Source: Thiothrix sp. | GTDB lineage: Bacteria > Pseudomonadota > Gammaproteobacteria > Thiotrichales > Thiotrichaceae | Assembly (NCBI RefSeq): GCF_028714775.1 | Contig: NZ_JAQTLS010000022.1 | Location: 1 to 64,000 of the forward strand | DNA: 64,000 nucleotides | Reading direction: 5' to 3' | In this document: positions 33,205 through 41,768 of the stretch, in pieces | Position numbering within the stretch: the first letter of the stretch is position 1 | Layout: every line of letters starts with the position of its first letter | The notes under the pieces: model-generated | Seen by the model: the letters and a program-made list of their open reading frames with translations, nothing else | What the model was told of the DNA's origin: nothing | Databases searched by the model: none | Program-made: the position numbers and the translations under genes

Positions 33205-34086
33205 ATGAAACTACACAACCTCTTCGACCTGATCTTGCTGGCAGCGCTGTGGGGCGGCTCGTTCCTGTTCATGCGTTACGCCGCGCCGGAATTTGGTGCA
33301 GCACCGCTGATCTGGCTGCGGGTAGCAATTGCCGCAGCTTGCCTGATGCCGCTGCTGCTATGGCGTGGGCAGGGTAAGCTATTGCGCGAACATGCCGGTT
33401 CCATTGCCTTGCTGGGGCTGTTCAGTTCGGCGCTGCCGTTTGTGCTGATTGCGTGGGCGGTGTTGTCGATTACTTCGGGGCTGGCGTCCATTTTAAATGC
33501 CACCACCCCTATTTTCACCGCCTTGATTGGGGCGCTGTGGTTAGGCGATAAGTTAGACAAGTCGCGCTTGCTGGGGCTAGCCGTGGGCTTTGCTGGCGTA
33601 TTGCTATTGGCTGCTGGCAAGGCGGATTTCAAACCGGGCGGCTCGGGTTGGGCGATTGTTGCCATGTTGCTGGCGACCCTGTTCTACGGCTTTGCCACCA
33701 ACCTCACCAAACGCCATTTGGGTAATGTGCCCCCGCTGGTGAATGCTGCTGGTTCGCAATTTGCTTCTTCCGTGATGTTACTGCCGTTTGCGTGGTGGTT
33801 CTGGCCTGCCCAGATGCCGGGGCACATGGCTTGGCTGGCAGTCATGGGATTGGGAATTGGTTGCACCGCGCTGGCGTGGTTGCTGTTTTTCCGTTTGATT
33901 ACCCGCATTGGGGCATCTGGCGCGGTAACTGTCACCTTTTTGATCCCGCTATTCGGGCTATTCTGGGGTGGGCTGTTACTGGGTGAAACGGTTGATGCCG
34001 GTATGCTCGTCGGCGGCAGCGTGATCATCTTGGGGACAGCCTTGGCGACAGGCATACTACGGCTACCCAGCAGCGCAACCCGGTAA
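33205..34086 (+). CDS. EamA/DMT family transporter
   Basis: A 293-residue inner-membrane protein with ten predicted helices in two EamA repeats (LFDLILLAALWGGSFLFMRYAAPEFGAAPLIWLRV and the second repeat from about residue 150). Drug/metabolite exporters of this family move amino acids or metabolites; the substrate is unknown. Divergent from the small exported protein. Confidence 0.9.
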   Translation: MKLHNLFDLILLAALWGGSFLFMRYAAPEFGAAPLIWLRVAIAAACLMPLLLWRGQGKLLREHAGSIALLGLFSSALPFVLIAWAVLSITSGLASILNATTPIFTALIGALWLGDKLDKSRLLGLAVGFAGVLLLAAGKADFKPGGSGWAIVAMLLATLFYGFATNLTKRHLGNVPPLVNAAGSQFASSVMLLPFAWWFWPAQMPGHMAWLAVMGLGIGCTALAWLLFFRLITRIGASGAVTVTFLIPLFGLFWGGLLLGETVDAGMLVGGSVIILGTALATGILRLPSSATR

Positions 34087-34239
34087 TGGGGCAATTAAGC
34101 AGCGGGCATGTGCAAATAATTGACACAGGTCAACATTATCGAAAAGAGCGGGTTGATTACTATTCATACACAAGAGTACCCTTCTCGCCTAATAAGAAAC
34201 CTAACTAAACACAAAACACCAAGGGGGCACTATAAATAG

Positions 34240-34303
34240 AATACCACGCTTGGGAGGGGGGCAATTATTCCCTGGTTGCCACCTCCCTACTTATTTTGGT
34301 ATT
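34240..34303 (+). other. Large three-part stem-loop in the 34087-34418 intergenic region
   Basis: Three nested stems: AATACCA/TGGTATT (34240-34246 with 34297-34303), GGGAGG/CCTCCC (34252-34257 with 34282-34287) and GGCAA/TTGCC (34260-34264 with 34276-34280). TTTATTT follows. It may be the terminator of the EamA gene or a structured leader; the rest of the gap is AT-rich with a likely -10 TATACT at 34373-34378 before the roadblock gene. Confidence 0.5.
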
Positions 34304-34418
34304 TTATTTGGCAGTTTTTGACGATATTTTAACTTCACTAAAATATGCTTATGTAGAAAGCAATTTATTTCCTATACTGTCAGCTTATCGGCAAGAAATA
34401 TTCTGGGGATCGTAAAAA

Positions 34419-34781
34419 ATGTATTCAGCAACTTTAGGTCAACTCCTGACCGACCTCAATAATACAGATGCCAACATTGAAGCATCTGCATTTATTACCA
34501 CCGATGGCTTGGTCATGTGTTCCGCGCTTCCGGCAGGCATGAGCGAAGACCTGACGGGTGCGATGAGTGCCTCGGTGGTAGCTGTGGGAAAATACGCGGC
34601 AGACTATCTGGTTGGCGGCAAATTTGAGCATATTATTATCAAGGGGGAGCACGGTTATATCCTGATAAAACAGGCCGGTGAACACACGGTCATTACCGTA
34701 CTCGCCAAAACAGATGCGCAACTTGAACAGATAGCCACCAACGCTGACACGGCTGCGAAACAGGCACTGGCGCTGCTGTAA
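34419..34781 (+). CDS. Roadblock/LC7 domain protein
   Basis: A 120-residue single-domain roadblock protein (LGQLLTDLNNTDANIEASAFITTDGLVMCSALP...GKYAADYLVGGKFEHIIIKGEHGYILIKQ). Bacterial members such as MglB act as GTPase-activating or dimerisation partners of small Ras-like GTPases. No GTPase gene lies next to it, so the partner is elsewhere or absent. It converges with the RlpA-like gene 11 bp downstream. Confidence 0.88.
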   Translation: MYSATLGQLLTDLNNTDANIEASAFITTDGLVMCSALPAGMSEDLTGAMSASVVAVGKYAADYLVGGKFEHIIIKGEHGYILIKQAGEHTVITVLAKTDAQLEQIATNADTAAKQALALL

Positions 34782-34792
34782 GCTGGCAGCGC

Positions 34793-35257
34793 TTACCTTA
34801 CGATTTCCACCTGCACATCCGCTGAGCCGTGCTGAACCAAGCCCAGCTCTAAGGCGGCAGCCCACGACACATCGACAATGCGCCCCGGTTTGGAAGGGCC
34901 ACGGTCATTGACGCGCACGATGACAAAACGCCCGGTTTGCAAATTAGTGACACGCAGTAATGTGCCAAAGGGCAAGTCACGGTGGGCAGCCGTCATGTCA
35001 TACATATTGTACGGTTCGCCGCTAGCCGTCGGACGCCCCTGATATTGCTGGGCGTAATAAGACGCTTTGCCGACCATCCCTACGCCCTGCCCCATCGGTG
35101 GTTGCCAAGCTGGCTGATAGTAGCCTTGGTTGGGATTGATTGTGTCCATCCAATACCCCCTGTAACCCGCAGAAGCTGGTACACCGTATGTCTGGCACGC
35201 CGCCAATACCATACAAGGTAACAAGGAAAAGACGCTAGATTTATTGTTGATCTTCAT
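34793..35257 (-). CDS. RlpA-like lipoprotein (double-psi beta-barrel)
   Basis: A 154-residue lipoprotein. GGGAG precedes the ATG at 35257, and the signal ends in the lipobox LAAC (Cys near residue 21). The double-psi barrel follows (GKASYYAQQYQGRPTASGEPYNMYDMTAAHRDLPFGTLLRVTNL...VIVRVNDRGPSKPGRIVDVS). RlpA proteins are septal lytic transglycosylases acting on denuded glycan; the catalytic Asp of VNDRGP and the His of TAAHRDLPFG are present. The C-terminal SPOR domain of full-length RlpA is absent. Confidence 0.9.
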   Translation of the reverse strand: MKINNKSSVFSLLPCMVLAACQTYGVPASAGYRGYWMDTINPNQGYYQPAWQPPMGQGVGMVGKASYYAQQYQGRPTASGEPYNMYDMTAAHRDLPFGTLLRVTNLQTGRFVIVRVNDRGPSKPGRIVDVSWAAALELGLVQHGSADVQVEIVR

Positions 35258-35314
35258 ACTATTGCTCCCGCCTTTGTAGAAACCTGTCCTTTTTATTTCC
35301 ATTATGGGTAGCAA

Positions 35315-35334
35315 GGGTTTAAAAAAGGTTGGTG
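35315..35334 (+). repeat. Copy 1 of the GGGTTYAAAAAAGGTTGGTG element
   Basis: This 20-mer lies between the rlpA-like gene and the GAF regulator gene, about 58 bp upstream of the former. It matches 19 of 20 bases with a copy at 37022-37041, and an inverted copy lies at 37058-37076. Both places are divergent promoter regions of the same island, so it is a candidate regulator site. Confidence 0.6.
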
Positions 35335-35511
35335 CATCATAACCGCTGGTCGCGCATAAAAAATGTGGGCAATGTAAACCGCACTTGACACTTTTTATGG
35401 TAGCCTGCCAATCATTGCTTATTTTTGTTGACACTTGTTTAGCCAGATCAGAACAACTAAGATGAGCGGTGTCAGAATATAAAAAATAATCACGAATTGC
35501 GAGGTTACGTG

Positions 35512-36699
35512 ATGATAGATAAGAAGCTATTAGCTTCGTTGCGTCAGCGCCGTAAGGACACGGAATCGCTGAAAGGACAATTTCTTAGCAAATGCCACCA
35601 CTGTAGCGACCCATCACGCTGCACGAGTTCGTGTGCCCAAGGTATTAATACTGACATCATTGCCTCTTGGCGGCGCTGCCCGGAGAACCTGCTGCACGAA
35701 CTCGGCAATACGCCACTCGAAGAGACGTACCTTACCCAACTTGCGTGGGAAGCGTCGCCCTTACGTCTGGCAGCCGCCCCCGAACTGGAAAACATCAGGC
35801 AACTGAGCAAAGAAAATGCGATTGCTGCCGCCATTTCCGATGCTTCCGGCAAATTTCTATGGACAACCGCCAGCGCTGGCTTACAAAAATTCACCGATAG
35901 CATCAACTTCATCACCGGCGCTAGCTGGGCAGAACGTGATGCAGGCACAAATGCCATCAGCCTCGCCCTTGCCCATAAACGGTCTTGTACCGTGTTTGCA
36001 GCGGAGCATTTCGCACCTGTCAACCATGATCTTGTTTGCTACGCCGCCCCTATCGTGCATCCACAATCTGGGCAAATCGCCGGGGCAATTGATATTTCAA
36101 TGAGCTGGAAACAACATTCTTCACTCACTGAAAAAGCGGTGGGGTACATGGCAAATGCCATCGCCAAACGCTTGCCACCTTGCCAACCGCGAGCGGAATT
36201 GGAAATCCATGCACTGGGAGCAGTTTGGGTACTGTTCCGGGGGCAACGCTTGCACCTTTCCCAACGCCAGCTTGAAATCCTATGCATCTTGGCGCTGCAT
36301 CCGGCAGGCATGACGCTGGACGCCGTGCACCACGCTTTGCATGGAAATGCCAACGCCAACACCAGTACGATCAAGTCGATCCTAACGCAGCTACGCCAGT
36401 TGCTGGATGGACAAGTCGGTTCACAACCTTACCGTTTGTTGATGCCGGTGTGGGCAGATTTTCTGGTATTACCCAACGCCTTGCGCGTGCAGCACATGGA
36501 TGAAGCACTCGCACTTTACCTCGGGGAATTGCTATCCGCCTCCACCGCCCCCGCCATTGAGGAATGGCGCAACCACCTTGATGCGGGCATGGAAGCCTTG
36601 CTCCTGAACTGCAAAAATCCCCAAACCCTGCTTGAAAGTGCAGGCAACCTGCTGTGCACCCCTCTGGTCAGGGAACGTTTTTTGGAATTGCTGGCGTAA
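35512..36699 (+). CDS. GAF-domain winged-helix transcriptional regulator
   Basis: A 395-residue protein. The N-terminus has a Cys cluster (CHHCSDPSRCTSSC) and the SWRRC motif seen in AcoR-type sensors, then a GAF domain (about residues 85-220). The C-terminal 150 residues (AELEIHALGAVWVLFRGQRLHLSQRQLEILCILALHPAGMTLD...LTQLRQLLDG) form a winged-helix domain of a kind common in actinobacterial GAF regulators. The C-terminal part is paralogous to the gene at 40611. ATG 35512 is chosen over an in-frame TTG (35497) because GAGG is 7 bp before it. Confidence 0.8.
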   Translation: MIDKKLLASLRQRRKDTESLKGQFLSKCHHCSDPSRCTSSCAQGINTDIIASWRRCPENLLHELGNTPLEETYLTQLAWEASPLRLAAAPELENIRQLSKENAIAAAISDASGKFLWTTASAGLQKFTDSINFITGASWAERDAGTNAISLALAHKRSCTVFAAEHFAPVNHDLVCYAAPIVHPQSGQIAGAIDISMSWKQHSSLTEKAVGYMANAIAKRLPPCQPRAELEIHALGAVWVLFRGQRLHLSQRQLEILCILALHPAGMTLDAVHHALHGNANANTSTIKSILTQLRQLLDGQVGSQPYRLLMPVWADFLVLPNALRVQHMDEALALYLGELLSASTAPAIEEWRNHLDAGMEALLLNCKNPQTLLESAGNLLCTPLVRERFLELLA

Positions 36700-36955
36700 A
36701 ACCATTTTTCTTACGGGTTGGATGTTGGGGATGAGCCGTTTGCTGTTCCCAATACCCCACCAAAAGCCCCTGTACCTTGAGAAAATGATCACTCTCCAAT
36801 AAACGGTTATACAGTTTGTTACCAAACACCGTCGCCAATTGCCGATACGTACCCTGTGGCGGTGTATCAGCAACCACACGGGCGTAAGCAGGAGCTGCCA
36901 TTACCCACCAGCCGACCAGTAATACCAACAGTCCGCGTTTATATCGCATGTCCAT
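36668..36955 (-). CDS. Small exported protein, unknown function
   Basis: A 95-residue protein with a Sec signal peptide (cut near AYA-RV, residue 26) and a mature part of about 70 residues that is rich in aromatic residues and ends in a basic Pro-containing tail. GAGGGTGGGG precedes the ATG. Its 3' end overlaps the GAF regulator by 32 bp, convergent. No family recognised. Confidence 0.6.
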   Translation of the reverse strand: MDMRYKRGLLVLLVGWWVMAAPAYARVVADTPPQGTYRQLATVFGNKLYNRLLESDHFLKVQGLLVGYWEQQTAHPQHPTRKKNGFTPAIPKNVP

Positions 36956-37020
36956 AGCCCCACCCTCGTTATATTAGCCCTAATAATAAGTTTTCTAGGT
37001 GATGGTCATTATGCGAAACA

Positions 37021-37076
37021 GGGGTTCAAAAAAGGTTGGTGTGAAAACGGCGCTTTTCCAACCTTTTCTAAACCCC
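37021..37076 (+). repeat. Inverted pair of the GGTTGG element forming a long hairpin
   Basis: Copy 2 (37022-37041) and an inverted copy 3 (37058-37076) of the GGGTTYAAAAAAGGTTGG element; the 19-base arms agree at 17 positions and can fold into one hairpin around a 16-nt loop. It sits in the divergent region between the small exported protein and the secreted protein genes. Confidence 0.6.
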
Positions 37077-37143
37077 CGCCCCTGTAACGTTAGAGGCGTC
37101 GAGAACCAATGATAAAAAAACTCAGTACATAAGGAGCAGTGTC

Positions 37144-37887
37144 ATGAGAGCAACCACAACCTTACAAACAAGTGCCGTCGTACTTGCCTTGTTAAGCACC
37201 ACCCCCGCTTTTGCTAACGTCCAGTTCCGTATTGGCTACGAAGCCAGCAGCAATGAATACGTGGTCTACATGACCCCCGATTCCACCCCCGCGCCCGATA
37301 TGGTTTTGTCATCACAAGTCACCATCGCCGTCCCCCACGGCACTGGCACTAGCCGTTTCGAGGTGGACAATATCCGCACATCCGTACCTGGCGTAAGCTG
37401 GGCAAACAATTCACGGGTAGATGCGCCTAAAGAAAACGGTGCGGCGGATTACCTGTCATTCAGCCTGTTTTATACCGGCAGCAGACCACCCACTTTCGGC
37501 TGGGTCGCTGGCACAGAAAAACGTATCTTCGCCTTCAAAAGCCCGTCCGGTTGCGTATCCGGCATTTCCCTGTTGAACAACAGTGACCCCTTCAACCAAT
37601 TGCCGAACTCGACCAGCACCAACCCCGGCAACGACTTTTCCAATATCGGCTGGCTTTCCAGCAATGCCTACACCGGCAACTACGGCGGCAACGTAAGCTG
37701 TAATGGAACCACCGTACCTGTTGTCCCCGTAACCAGCACCTGTGAGAAAAACACCGCAAAAGTAGGGGCTATCGTGCAGGAAACTTGGGTGCTGAATAAC
37801 CTGATCAACCAAATCCAACCTGCAACCCAACGGGCTAACATGCAGAAAAAACTGCTGGAACTTCGAGGGTTACTGCTTTGCCGTTAA
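37144..37887 (+). CDS. Secreted protein of unknown function, filament/adhesin-like
   Basis: A 247-residue exported protein with a Sec signal (cut near AFA-NV, residue 24). The mature first part is beta-rich (VQFRIGYEASSNEYVVYMTPDSTPAPDMVLSSQVTIAVPHGTG), resembling cohesin/cadherin-like domains of surface proteins; a Cys pair brackets a Pro/Thr linker, and the tail (CEKNTAKVGAIVQETWVLNNLINQIQPATQ) is helical. I recognise similar proteins in filamentous or surface-attached bacteria but cannot name a function. Confidence 0.65.
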   Translation: MRATTTLQTSAVVLALLSTTPAFANVQFRIGYEASSNEYVVYMTPDSTPAPDMVLSSQVTIAVPHGTGTSRFEVDNIRTSVPGVSWANNSRVDAPKENGAADYLSFSLFYTGSRPPTFGWVAGTEKRIFAFKSPSGCVSGISLLNNSDPFNQLPNSTSTNPGNDFSNIGWLSSNAYTGNYGGNVSCNGTTVPVVPVTSTCEKNTAKVGAIVQETWVLNNLINQIQPATQRANMQKKLLELRGLLLCR

Positions 37888-37948
37888 CCAATCCATGTAA
37901 AACCGTATGTATTTCACCTTGGGTTAAGTTGCCAGCAAGCGTTGAATC

Positions 37949-38011
37949 ATGGAAGATAGTGGTACATGGAACGTACCTTCCATAATCCATATAAAAAGTT
38001 ATAACGTTATA
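37949..38011 (+). promoter_or_regulatory. Structured leader before the hybrid kinase
   Basis: Two stems nest at 37949-37983 (ATGGAA/TTCCAT and inner GGTAC/GTACC). Downstream, a perfect 12-bp palindrome TATAACGTTATA (38000-38011) lies 9 bp before the ATG at 38021. The first could be an mRNA leader fold, the second an operator or an initiation-blocking element. Confidence 0.45.
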
Positions 38012-38020
38012 GGTCGCGTC

Positions 38021-40477
38021 ATGCTACCCAAGCAACATCCCAACCATGAGGTTAGCGGTCATGGTTTTTTTACCCGCTACATCCTTTTCATCCTGACAGC
38101 CATACTGGTGGTCGGTGCTGCGGTTGCCTTTTGGTTTGACTACCAACAAAACCAACAGATCAATGAGGAAATGGCGATCTACGAGGCCAACGAGTTCGCC
38201 GACAGCATCAACCGTTTCCGCATGTTCTACTCGGAGCAGATTGTCCCCCGCGCCCAAGCCAGCGGCATCCAACTGACGCACGACTACCTCAACAAGCCGG
38301 GAACCTTACCCGTGCCTTCCGCATTGATGGCAGACCTCAGTAAATCGCTGGCGCAGGACAATGATGCAGAGTACCAGATGCGTATTTACAGCGCACACCC
38401 CTTCCCGTGGAACAAAACTGGCGGCGCACGTGATGACTTCGAGCGCTGGGCATTACAAGAACTCAGCAAAAACCCGGACAAACCTGTCTGGCGCTTTGAA
38501 GTGGACAAAGAGGGCGATAAACAATTGCGTTACGCGATGGCTAACCGCATGACCGCAAGCTGCATCGGTTGCCACAACAGTTACACCGGCTCCCCCAAAA
38601 CTGACTGGAAAGTGGGTGATTTTGCCGGTGTCATGTCTATCAGCCGTGAAGCCAGTAGCTTTGAAGCTGCCACTGAAAAGTCCATGACCGAATCTTTCCT
38701 GGTCTTGCTCACATTGGGGCTGGTGGGATTGGGAATACTGGCAGCAGCCCTGCGTAACCTCTACCAATCCCTAAGTGACGCACACGCGGCCACCGAAGAA
38801 GCCCGTGAAGCCAACCGGCAACTGGCACAAGGCATTGAAGAACGGGAAGCGCTGGCAACAACCCTACGTGCCAACCAAGAAAAAACCCGCATCATCGTCG
38901 ACTCCATCCCCGATGCGCTCATTGTCGCCGACAACAGAGGGATGATCATCGAAACCAACACCGCCGTCTTGGACGTATTCGGTTATACCCAGCAAGAATT
39001 GCAGGGGCAAAATGTCAGCTTGCTCATGTATGCCGAACAAGCCCCATCCCACGCGAGCCACCTCCAGCATTACTTCAGCAGCGGCAAAACCAACATCGTT
39101 GGCAAACCTCGCCAATTGCAGGCACGGCACAAAAATGGGCAACCCATTCCTATTGAAATGACCATCAATGAAGCACGGGTAGGCGATAATGTCATCTTCA
39201 CCAGCATTACCCGTGACATTACCCAACGTATACAAACCAAAGAAGCGCTCACCAAGGCACGCGATGCTGCACTGGAAGCAACCCGCCTAAAGTCCGAATT
39301 CCTTGCCAACATGAGCCACGAAATCCGCACCCCCATGAACGGGGTAATCGGCATGAGCCAACTGTTGCTGGATACCCCGCTGAACCCAGAGCAACGCGAC
39401 TTGACACTGACCGTGCGGCAAAGTGGCGAAACCCTGTTGCGCATCATCAATGACATCCTCGACCTGTCGCGCATTGAGATGGGTAAACTCAACATCTACA
39501 AGGGCAACTTCGAGCTATTGAACATGGTTCAGGGCGTCATCGACCTGCTGGCGGAATCTGCCCATAACAAACGCTTGGAACTGGGCTTTTCCATCGACCA
39601 TGCGGTTCCCGCCACCCTCGTCAGTGACTCGGTACGCTTGCGCCAGATTCTGCTCAACCTGTTGGGCAATGCCATCAAATTCACCGACAAAGGCCGGGTA
39701 CTGCTGAATGTCCAGCTCGTGGAAACAAAGGCGAATGCGCTGTTGCTGCGTTTCGAGGTGCAAGACACGGGTTGCGGCATTGATGCCGAAGACCTACCCA
39801 AACTGTTCGGTGCATTTTCCCAATTGGATGGTTCCAGCACCCGCCAACACGGCGGCACTGGCTTGGGGCTGGCAATCAGCAAACAACTGACCCAGCTACT
39901 GGGCGGCGAAATGGGGGTAGAAAGCAAACCCAGCGTGGGTTCACGCTTCTGGTTTACTGCCGAAGTGCAGACCCCGCAGATGGCAAACAAAAAAACCACC
40001 AAACCAACCGCACCCGCTGCGCCTATTCCTCCCGCTCCCCCTGCGGCAATCAGCAAGCCGACGCCCAACCCGCAGCACTTACGTATCCTGCTGGTCGAAG
40101 ACCATTTGGTAAACCAGAAGGTGGCGCTCACCATCCTGAAACGGCTAGGTTACGGGCAAACTGACTGCGCCACCAACGGCAAAGAGGCACTGCGCATGGT
40201 ACAAGAGCAGGACTACGACCTCGTACTAATGGATTGCCAAATGCCGATCATGGACGGTTACGCCGCCACCCGCGAAATCCGCAAACTGGACAACGGCAAA
40301 TTCAGGGAATTACCCATCATCGCGCTGACCGCCCACGCCATGAAAGGCGACGATGACAAGTGTTACGCTGCCGGTATGGATGATTACTTGACCAAACCCG
40401 TCACCCCGGCAACCTTGCAAAGCCACATCGACAAATGGGTGCGGGAAAGGCCACGCCCCCAACTAGCCGCAGCGTAG
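38021..40477 (+). CDS. Hybrid sensor kinase with Tll0287/DUF3365 sensor and CxxCH
   Basis: An 818-residue hybrid kinase. After TM1 (about residues 17-38) a periplasmic Tll0287-like domain carries CIGCHNSYTGSPKTDWKVGD, a c-type heme motif. TM2 (about 222-245), a coiled linker, a PAS domain (about 295-400, DALIVADNRGMI), HisKA (NMSHEIRTPMNGVIG), HATPase (TGLGLAISKQL) and a receiver (VLMDCQMPIMDGY) follow. It probably senses redox or a diatomic gas by heme. The start at 38021 is preferred; an ATG at 37949 lies inside a hairpin without a ribosome site. Confidence 0.9.
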   Translation: MLPKQHPNHEVSGHGFFTRYILFILTAILVVGAAVAFWFDYQQNQQINEEMAIYEANEFADSINRFRMFYSEQIVPRAQASGIQLTHDYLNKPGTLPVPSALMADLSKSLAQDNDAEYQMRIYSAHPFPWNKTGGARDDFERWALQELSKNPDKPVWRFEVDKEGDKQLRYAMANRMTASCIGCHNSYTGSPKTDWKVGDFAGVMSISREASSFEAATEKSMTESFLVLLTLGLVGLGILAAALRNLYQSLSDAHAATEEAREANRQLAQGIEEREALATTLRANQEKTRIIVDSIPDALIVADNRGMIIETNTAVLDVFGYTQQELQGQNVSLLMYAEQAPSHASHLQHYFSSGKTNIVGKPRQLQARHKNGQPIPIEMTINEARVGDNVIFTSITRDITQRIQTKEALTKARDAALEATRLKSEFLANMSHEIRTPMNGVIGMSQLLLDTPLNPEQRDLTLTVRQSGETLLRIINDILDLSRIEMGKLNIYKGNFELLNMVQGVIDLLAESAHNKRLELGFSIDHAVPATLVSDSVRLRQILLNLLGNAIKFTDKGRVLLNVQLVETKANALLLRFEVQDTGCGIDAEDLPKLFGAFSQLDGSSTRQHGGTGLGLAISKQLTQLLGGEMGVESKPSVGSRFWFTAEVQTPQMANKKTTKPTAPAAPIPPAPPAAISKPTPNPQHLRILLVEDHLVNQKVALTILKRLGYGQTDCATNGKEALRMVQEQDYDLVLMDCQMPIMDGYAATREIRKLDNGKFRELPIIALTAHAMKGDDDKCYAAGMDDYLTKPVTPATLQSHIDKWVRERPRPQLAAA

Positions 40478-40610
40478 AGGGACTCAAGGGTAAACCCCGG
40501 CATTGGTGATATTGCTACGATGCTGGAGGAAACCTACACTCCGAACTTGATAAATCACAAATATAGATTTAATAAGAAAAGTTAATCACAGTTTGCGAGG
40601 ATCAGAAGAA

Positions 40611-41138
40611 ATGAGTGCTCAACCCAAGGTAGACCCCCTCCCTTTACGCCGTAAATCCACGGAAACCTTAAAAAAAGCCGCGCCGCTTAGCATTGCCCAA
40701 CGTTTGGCGCAGCTTACACCCCAAGCAGAACTGGAAATCTACGCGCTCGGCAAACCGCAGGTGCGCTTCCGGGGCAAACCCTTGCACCTTACCCCGCGCA
40801 TGACTGAAATCCTGTGCATTCTGGCCTTGCACCCGATGGGGCTTACGCTGGAAGCTTGCCACGCCGCACTGTATGGGGATGGGCAAGTATCCCAATCTAC
40901 CTTGAAGGTGGAAATTTCCCACCTGCGTACTTTGCTGGACGGTCGGCTCAGTTCCCGCCCCTATCGCCTATTGGGCACTGTCTGGACAGATTTCACCGAA
41001 CTGTGGGAAGACATCCGGGAACACCAACCACTCGAAGCCCGCAGACTGTACCGTGGTGAACTGTTGCCCAACTCCACCTCTCCTGAAATTGGCGAATGGC
41101 GTAACTGCATCGCTGCGGTAATGGCAAGCCTGCCCTAG
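40611..41138 (+). CDS. Stand-alone winged-helix regulator, paralogue of the GAF regulator
   Basis: A 175-residue protein equivalent to the C-terminal third of the regulator at 35512 (ELEIYALGKPQVRFRGKPLHLTPRMTEILCILALHPMG versus ELEIHALGAVWVLFRGQRLHLSQRQLEILCILALHPAG). It lacks the GAF part. The upstream leader TAATCAC-N3-TTGCGAGG is also shared. It lies after the hybrid kinase and may be its output regulator, although it has no receiver. ATG 40611 is preferred to an in-frame TTG at 40593. Confidence 0.75.
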   Translation: MSAQPKVDPLPLRRKSTETLKKAAPLSIAQRLAQLTPQAELEIYALGKPQVRFRGKPLHLTPRMTEILCILALHPMGLTLEACHAALYGDGQVSQSTLKVEISHLRTLLDGRLSSRPYRLLGTVWTDFTELWEDIREHQPLEARRLYRGELLPNSTSPEIGEWRNCIAAVMASLP

Positions 41139-41249
41139 TGCGAACCCTAAGCAATTTATCTGTTAAATGCTGCGATTGACCTCATCTGAATACCCTATAT
41201 TTAGTAAGATATGTATGCTAGGACAGAGTTAACCACAGGAGAGAGAACC

Positions 41250-41696
41250 ATGATTTCATACATGGAGCTTAATGAGCAAAACCACAAGATTACCGAACTT
41301 TCAAATGTACTGAGTTACTTGATCAACGAACGCTCCATTTGTGACACCACGGTGTCTTGCGAATTGTTTTTCAGGTACATGGCAATGGTGCGCGAACATC
41401 TAGAAATCGAAGAACGCGAGCTTTACCAAGAATTGCTGGTGCATGAAGATAATGATGTACGCAATACCGGCAGAAAATTCCTATCCGGCTCCGGCGAAAT
41501 CAAGCGTGTCTTTGGGCAGTACATGAAACGCTGGTGCAAGGGCAAAGAACTCCGCATCAGGGATCACGCTGCCTTCGTCGATGACACACGGGAAATTTTC
41601 AGCCTCGTAACCCGCCGCATTGACGATGAAGTTGTACACCTCTACCCCACCTTACTGGATGGCGGGCACATTCCGATGCACGCACACGCCGCTTAA
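41250..41696 (+). CDS. Hemerythrin-like (HHE) protein
   Basis: A 148-residue four-helix protein with His and Glu spaced for a di-iron site: NEQNHKITE, MVREHLEIEERELYQE, RDHAAFVDDTREIF and DDEVVHLYP. Hemerythrin-like domains bind oxygen or act in iron or redox sensing. GGAGAG precedes the ATG at 41250. Its neighbours (heme-motif hybrid kinase, redox-type regulators) fit an oxygen- or redox-sensing role; this is inference. Confidence 0.8.
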   Translation: MISYMELNEQNHKITELSNVLSYLINERSICDTTVSCELFFRYMAMVREHLEIEERELYQELLVHEDNDVRNTGRKFLSGSGEIKRVFGQYMKRWCKGKELRIRDHAAFVDDTREIFSLVTRRIDDEVVHLYPTLLDGGHIPMHAHAA

Positions 41697-41729
41697 CAGC
41701 AGACCGCTACCCTAGAACCTTTCCTCGTT

Positions 41730-41746
41730 CCTCCCCCTTTGGGAGG
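41730..41746 (+). terminator. Small GC hairpin before the methionine gamma-lyase gene
   Basis: CCTCCC (41730-41735) and GGGAGG (41741-41746) pair around a 5-nt loop. It lies between the hemerythrin and methionine gamma-lyase genes and may end the first transcript. No T-run follows. Confidence 0.4.
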
Positions 41747-41768
41747 CTGGGAGAGGTTTGAGCAACTA

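Noticed and set aside
41739-41768. Upstream TTG start for methionine gamma-lyase
   Set aside because: The added codons pass through a GC hairpin and do not match the family N-terminus.
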